Shown here one piece after another: positions 4,848-7,080 of a stretch of 7,080 nt of DNA. The translations under genes and the position numbers were made by a program. The number at the start of each line of letters is the position of its first letter. Within the stretch, counting starts at the first letter, position 1. A model generated the notes under the pieces. It had not been told where the DNA came from, searched no databases, and was given only the letters and a program-made list of their open reading frames with translations. Origin of the DNA: Candidatus Thorarchaeota archaeon (GTDB taxonomy: Archaea; Asgardarchaeota; Thorarchaeia; Thorarchaeales; Thorarchaeaceae); assembly GCA_016841005.1 (NCBI GenBank), contig JAEORG010000346.1, positions 1-7,080 on the forward strand, given 5' to 3'.

Positions 4848-6992
4848 ATGTCATCCAATTTCAAGCGTGTAGTGCTTCCACTAATGTTTTTCTTTGTTCT
4901 AATTATGCCTCTCTCTTCTGTTCCATATATAGTAGAAAATTCGACTGCGTCGACTCCGAGGACTCTTGCACAGACTGATCAATATCGGGTGTATCATGGG
5001 GGTTCAATAGATTCAGTGCGTTTCGTAGAATATAACAATCTTACAGATGCATTGGAAGCTATAGATTCGGGTGAGGCTGATTTACTTGGGCATCGAATCA
5101 ATGCATCTGACTATGCACTTGTTGACAGCTATAGTTCAGTGGAACAGGAATGGGTATATGACGAACTCTCAACGCTTCTGTCCATCAATGCTAAGTATTA
5201 TCCATTGAATAATTTTCATCTTAGAAGAGCGATAGCTTTTGCAGTTGATAAGGAAAATATCTCAGAAACTGCAATGAATGGAACTGTCGATCCTATCGAT
5301 CTTGCAGTGCCGCTCTACAATGAGTATTCCTTAGAATCAACAGAAGGTGGTTTGTTTTATGATGCGAATATTGCTAGTGCGATTATGGAATTAGCCCTTG
5401 CTGGAATGCTCGATGTTGATGATGATGGCGTTGTTGAAGGACCTGATGGTAGTGAAGTCGATTTCCCCTTCTGGTATCCATGGGACACACCAGGAATGAA
5501 TGACACAGCATCAATCATCTCACAAAATCTTCTAGATGTTGGAATTAATAATACACTTTTACCTCTGACTTCTGCTAATCTTCAGTATCAGGTAGCCCAT
5601 CACAACCTCACATACGGATTGGCACTTTATGAACAGAAGCTGAGTCAATTTGGATACGACTGGGTAGCAATGACATTTCATAGTTTTGCGCAAACAATCG
5701 TAGGCCATAATATTGCCAATATCTTCAATGCGCAGCTGAATGATCTTGCAGAACGATATTTGGATGAGGTATACTTAGAAACTGCAGAGGAGATTGGTCA
5801 AGAAGCGATGCTTGCAGTAAGAGACCTCTGTCCGGTAGTTCCACTTTTTACATATAGATGGCTTTCAGTATATTCAGAGCAGAATTTCGAAAATTGGCCA
5901 GAAGATAAGAATAGAGGGGTACTAAGTCTTTGGACACCTGTTACAGTTACCCCCACAGGTTCCTCAAGCGAACTTGTAGTAGCAGTCCTTCCTCAATTTT
6001 TTGATTATTTCTTCAGGTCCCTCAATCCATTCTTCGGAAATCAAACAATTGGTCAAGACTGGATTGAAGGTATGTTTAATCCATACTTACTGGTGTATGA
6101 TTCTCCTATTGCAACAAGCCCTGATGGATTTCCAGTGCCTAGACATGCAACTTCTTGGGAGATGCAATTCTTAGGAATTGCGCCAGATATCGCGTATAAT
6201 CAGTCCCGAGTGAATTTCTATTGTGACCCAAATGCAAACTGGACTGATGGAGAAGTAATGAATGCGCAGGACTACAGATTCACTTTCGAATATTATAGCA
6301 ATAATTCCTTGACCGAATATGAGCATCTAGGTGATACTGTCAAAGTTACAGGAGATTACCTTGCAGGGATATTGGATGAATACAAAGATATGTTTCTATA
6401 TCGACGGATAGGGGAACTTCCGATTCTTCCTGAGCATGTCTGGACTGACCGAGACCCAGATACTTGGGATCCAACTGTCACACAGGCCATAGGGTCAGGA
6501 CCATTTCTGTTCTCCCAGTTCACTCCTGGTTCCGAACTAGTACTGTCTGCAAATGATGATTATTATCCTGAGATTGATAATGAGGTCCCAACACTCAGGT
6601 CACTCTCTATAATACCTGAAGAACCAATACCTGCAGAGAGCGTTGTTTTTAGGGTTTTTATTGATGATAGAAGCATTGTTAATAATGTGACAATCATCTA
6701 CACGTACCAGGTTGGACAGATTAACTTCACAGAATCACAGATGATGATATCAGATGCTACAGGTTTTGAAGCAACAATACCTGCAAGAGTGACTGCTACA
6801 ACGGTATCATGGCGAATAGAAGCAACTGACATCTGGGGCAATAGAGCTATTGTAGCAAGTGGTTCCTATAGTAGATCTATAACTACAGATGTTGACGGTT
6901 TCGAGTCAACCCTTTTACTCGCTTTAGAAATATCAGGAGTTGCACTTGCAGTGCTTATTGCAATCATCCTAATTCGCAGAAGACGAAAGTAG
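4848..6992 (+). CDS. Membrane-anchored solute-binding-like protein (SBP family 5) with halves in permuted order
   Basis: A 714-residue secreted protein with a C-terminal anchor. A signal peptide is clear: FKR, then a hydrophobic core at 9-25. Residues about 46-362 look like the second half of an OppA/DppA-type binding protein: DALEAIDSGEADLLG (67-81), LRRAIAFAVDKENI (125-138), a Ca-loop-like DVDDDGVVEGPDG (189-201), and AERYLDEVYLETAEEIGQEA plus PVVPLF near 301-334. A linker PVTVTPTGSSSE (364-375) follows. Residues about 376-590 resemble the first half: SLNPFF, PRHATSWEM, NANWTDGEVMNAQDYRFTF (462-480), LPILPEHVW (524-532), GSGPFLFSQF (549-558), NDDYYPEIDN. An Ig-like domain (598-678), a helix (688-709) and the tail RRRRK complete it. 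There are fourteen N-x-S/T sequons. The family binds peptides or other solutes for ABC importers; the ligand is unknown and no permease or ATPase gene is adjacent. Confidence 0.88.
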   Translation: MSSNFKRVVLPLMFFFVLIMPLSSVPYIVENSTASTPRTLAQTDQYRVYHGGSIDSVRFVEYNNLTDALEAIDSGEADLLGHRINASDYALVDSYSSVEQEWVYDELSTLLSINAKYYPLNNFHLRRAIAFAVDKENISETAMNGTVDPIDLAVPLYNEYSLESTEGGLFYDANIASAIMELALAGMLDVDDDGVVEGPDGSEVDFPFWYPWDTPGMNDTASIISQNLLDVGINNTLLPLTSANLQYQVAHHNLTYGLALYEQKLSQFGYDWVAMTFHSFAQTIVGHNIANIFNAQLNDLAERYLDEVYLETAEEIGQEAMLAVRDLCPVVPLFTYRWLSVYSEQNFENWPEDKNRGVLSLWTPVTVTPTGSSSELVVAVLPQFFDYFFRSLNPFFGNQTIGQDWIEGMFNPYLLVYDSPIATSPDGFPVPRHATSWEMQFLGIAPDIAYNQSRVNFYCDPNANWTDGEVMNAQDYRFTFEYYSNNSLTEYEHLGDTVKVTGDYLAGILDEYKDMFLYRRIGELPILPEHVWTDRDPDTWDPTVTQAIGSGPFLFSQFTPGSELVLSANDDYYPEIDNEVPTLRSLSIIPEEPIPAESVVFRVFIDDRSIVNNVTIIYTYQVGQINFTESQMMISDATGFEATIPARVTATTVSWRIEATDIWGNRAIVASGSYSRSITTDVDGFESTLLLALEISGVALAVLIAIILIRRRRK

Positions 6993-6994
6993 TC

Positions 6995-7080
6995 TTATTG
7001 ACTGGGAGTTCTCTTGATTTTCATTATCACCACAGCGGCGATTACAACGACAACAAACCCTGCGACGATTAACAAAGGAC
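6995..7080 (-). CDS. 3' end of a minus-strand gene encoding a C-terminal membrane anchor (partial)
   Basis: Only the last 28 codons and the TAA stop (6995-6997) are in the window; the gene continues past the right edge. The visible residues form one hydrophobic helix beginning PLLIVAGFVVVVIAAVV, then a short basic tail IMKIKRTPSQ. This is the ending of a single-pass C-terminally anchored protein, like the large gene it faces. The codons are strongly purine-first with many GTN valines, as in a real coding end. Its stop is 2 bp from the stop of the solute-binding-like gene, so the two are convergent with no room for separate terminators. The body of the protein is out of view, so no function can be given. 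Confidence 0.7.
   Translation of the reverse strand, partial: PLLIVAGFVVVVIAAVVIMKIKRTPSQ

Overview
The window looks archaeal. It is AT-rich, with frequent AGA arginine codons, Shine-Dalgarno-like GGAG/GAGG motifs before several starts, and GTG and TTG start codons. One secreted protein is rich in N-glycosylation sequons and ends in a C-terminal membrane anchor with a basic tail. An Asgard lineage such as Thorarchaeota would fit, but that is a guess from style; no marker gene is present.

Layout from left to right. A small three-helix membrane protein (11-403, possibly cut at the 5' end) is followed on the same strand by a metallo-beta-lactamase-fold hydrolase with a C-terminal winged helix (505-1422). 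Its stop lies 5 bp from the stop of a minus-strand ICMT/PEMT-type membrane methyltransferase (1428-2093, GTG start). Next is a confusing stretch, 2094-2600. It holds short repeats, a coding-like membrane-anchor remnant on the minus strand (2176-2394) and a small membrane-protein ORF on the plus strand (2330-2596) that partly overlaps it. A full-length YyaL/SPATA20 (DUF255) protein with thioredoxin-like and six-hairpin barrel domains follows (2653-4758, TTG start). Then comes a large extracytoplasmic solute-binding-like protein (4848-6992). The last 86 bases hold the 3' end of a minus-strand gene that also encodes a C-terminal membrane anchor.

The genes do not form an obvious single pathway. 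The most striking observation is in the 714-residue solute-binding-like protein. Its two family-5 (OppA/DppA-type) halves appear in swapped order: the half that is normally C-terminal comes first, then the normally N-terminal half, then an Ig-like domain and a membrane anchor. This looks like a natural circular permutation or the trimmed product of a tandem duplication. No ABC permease or ATPase gene is visible, so a role in transport is not shown here.
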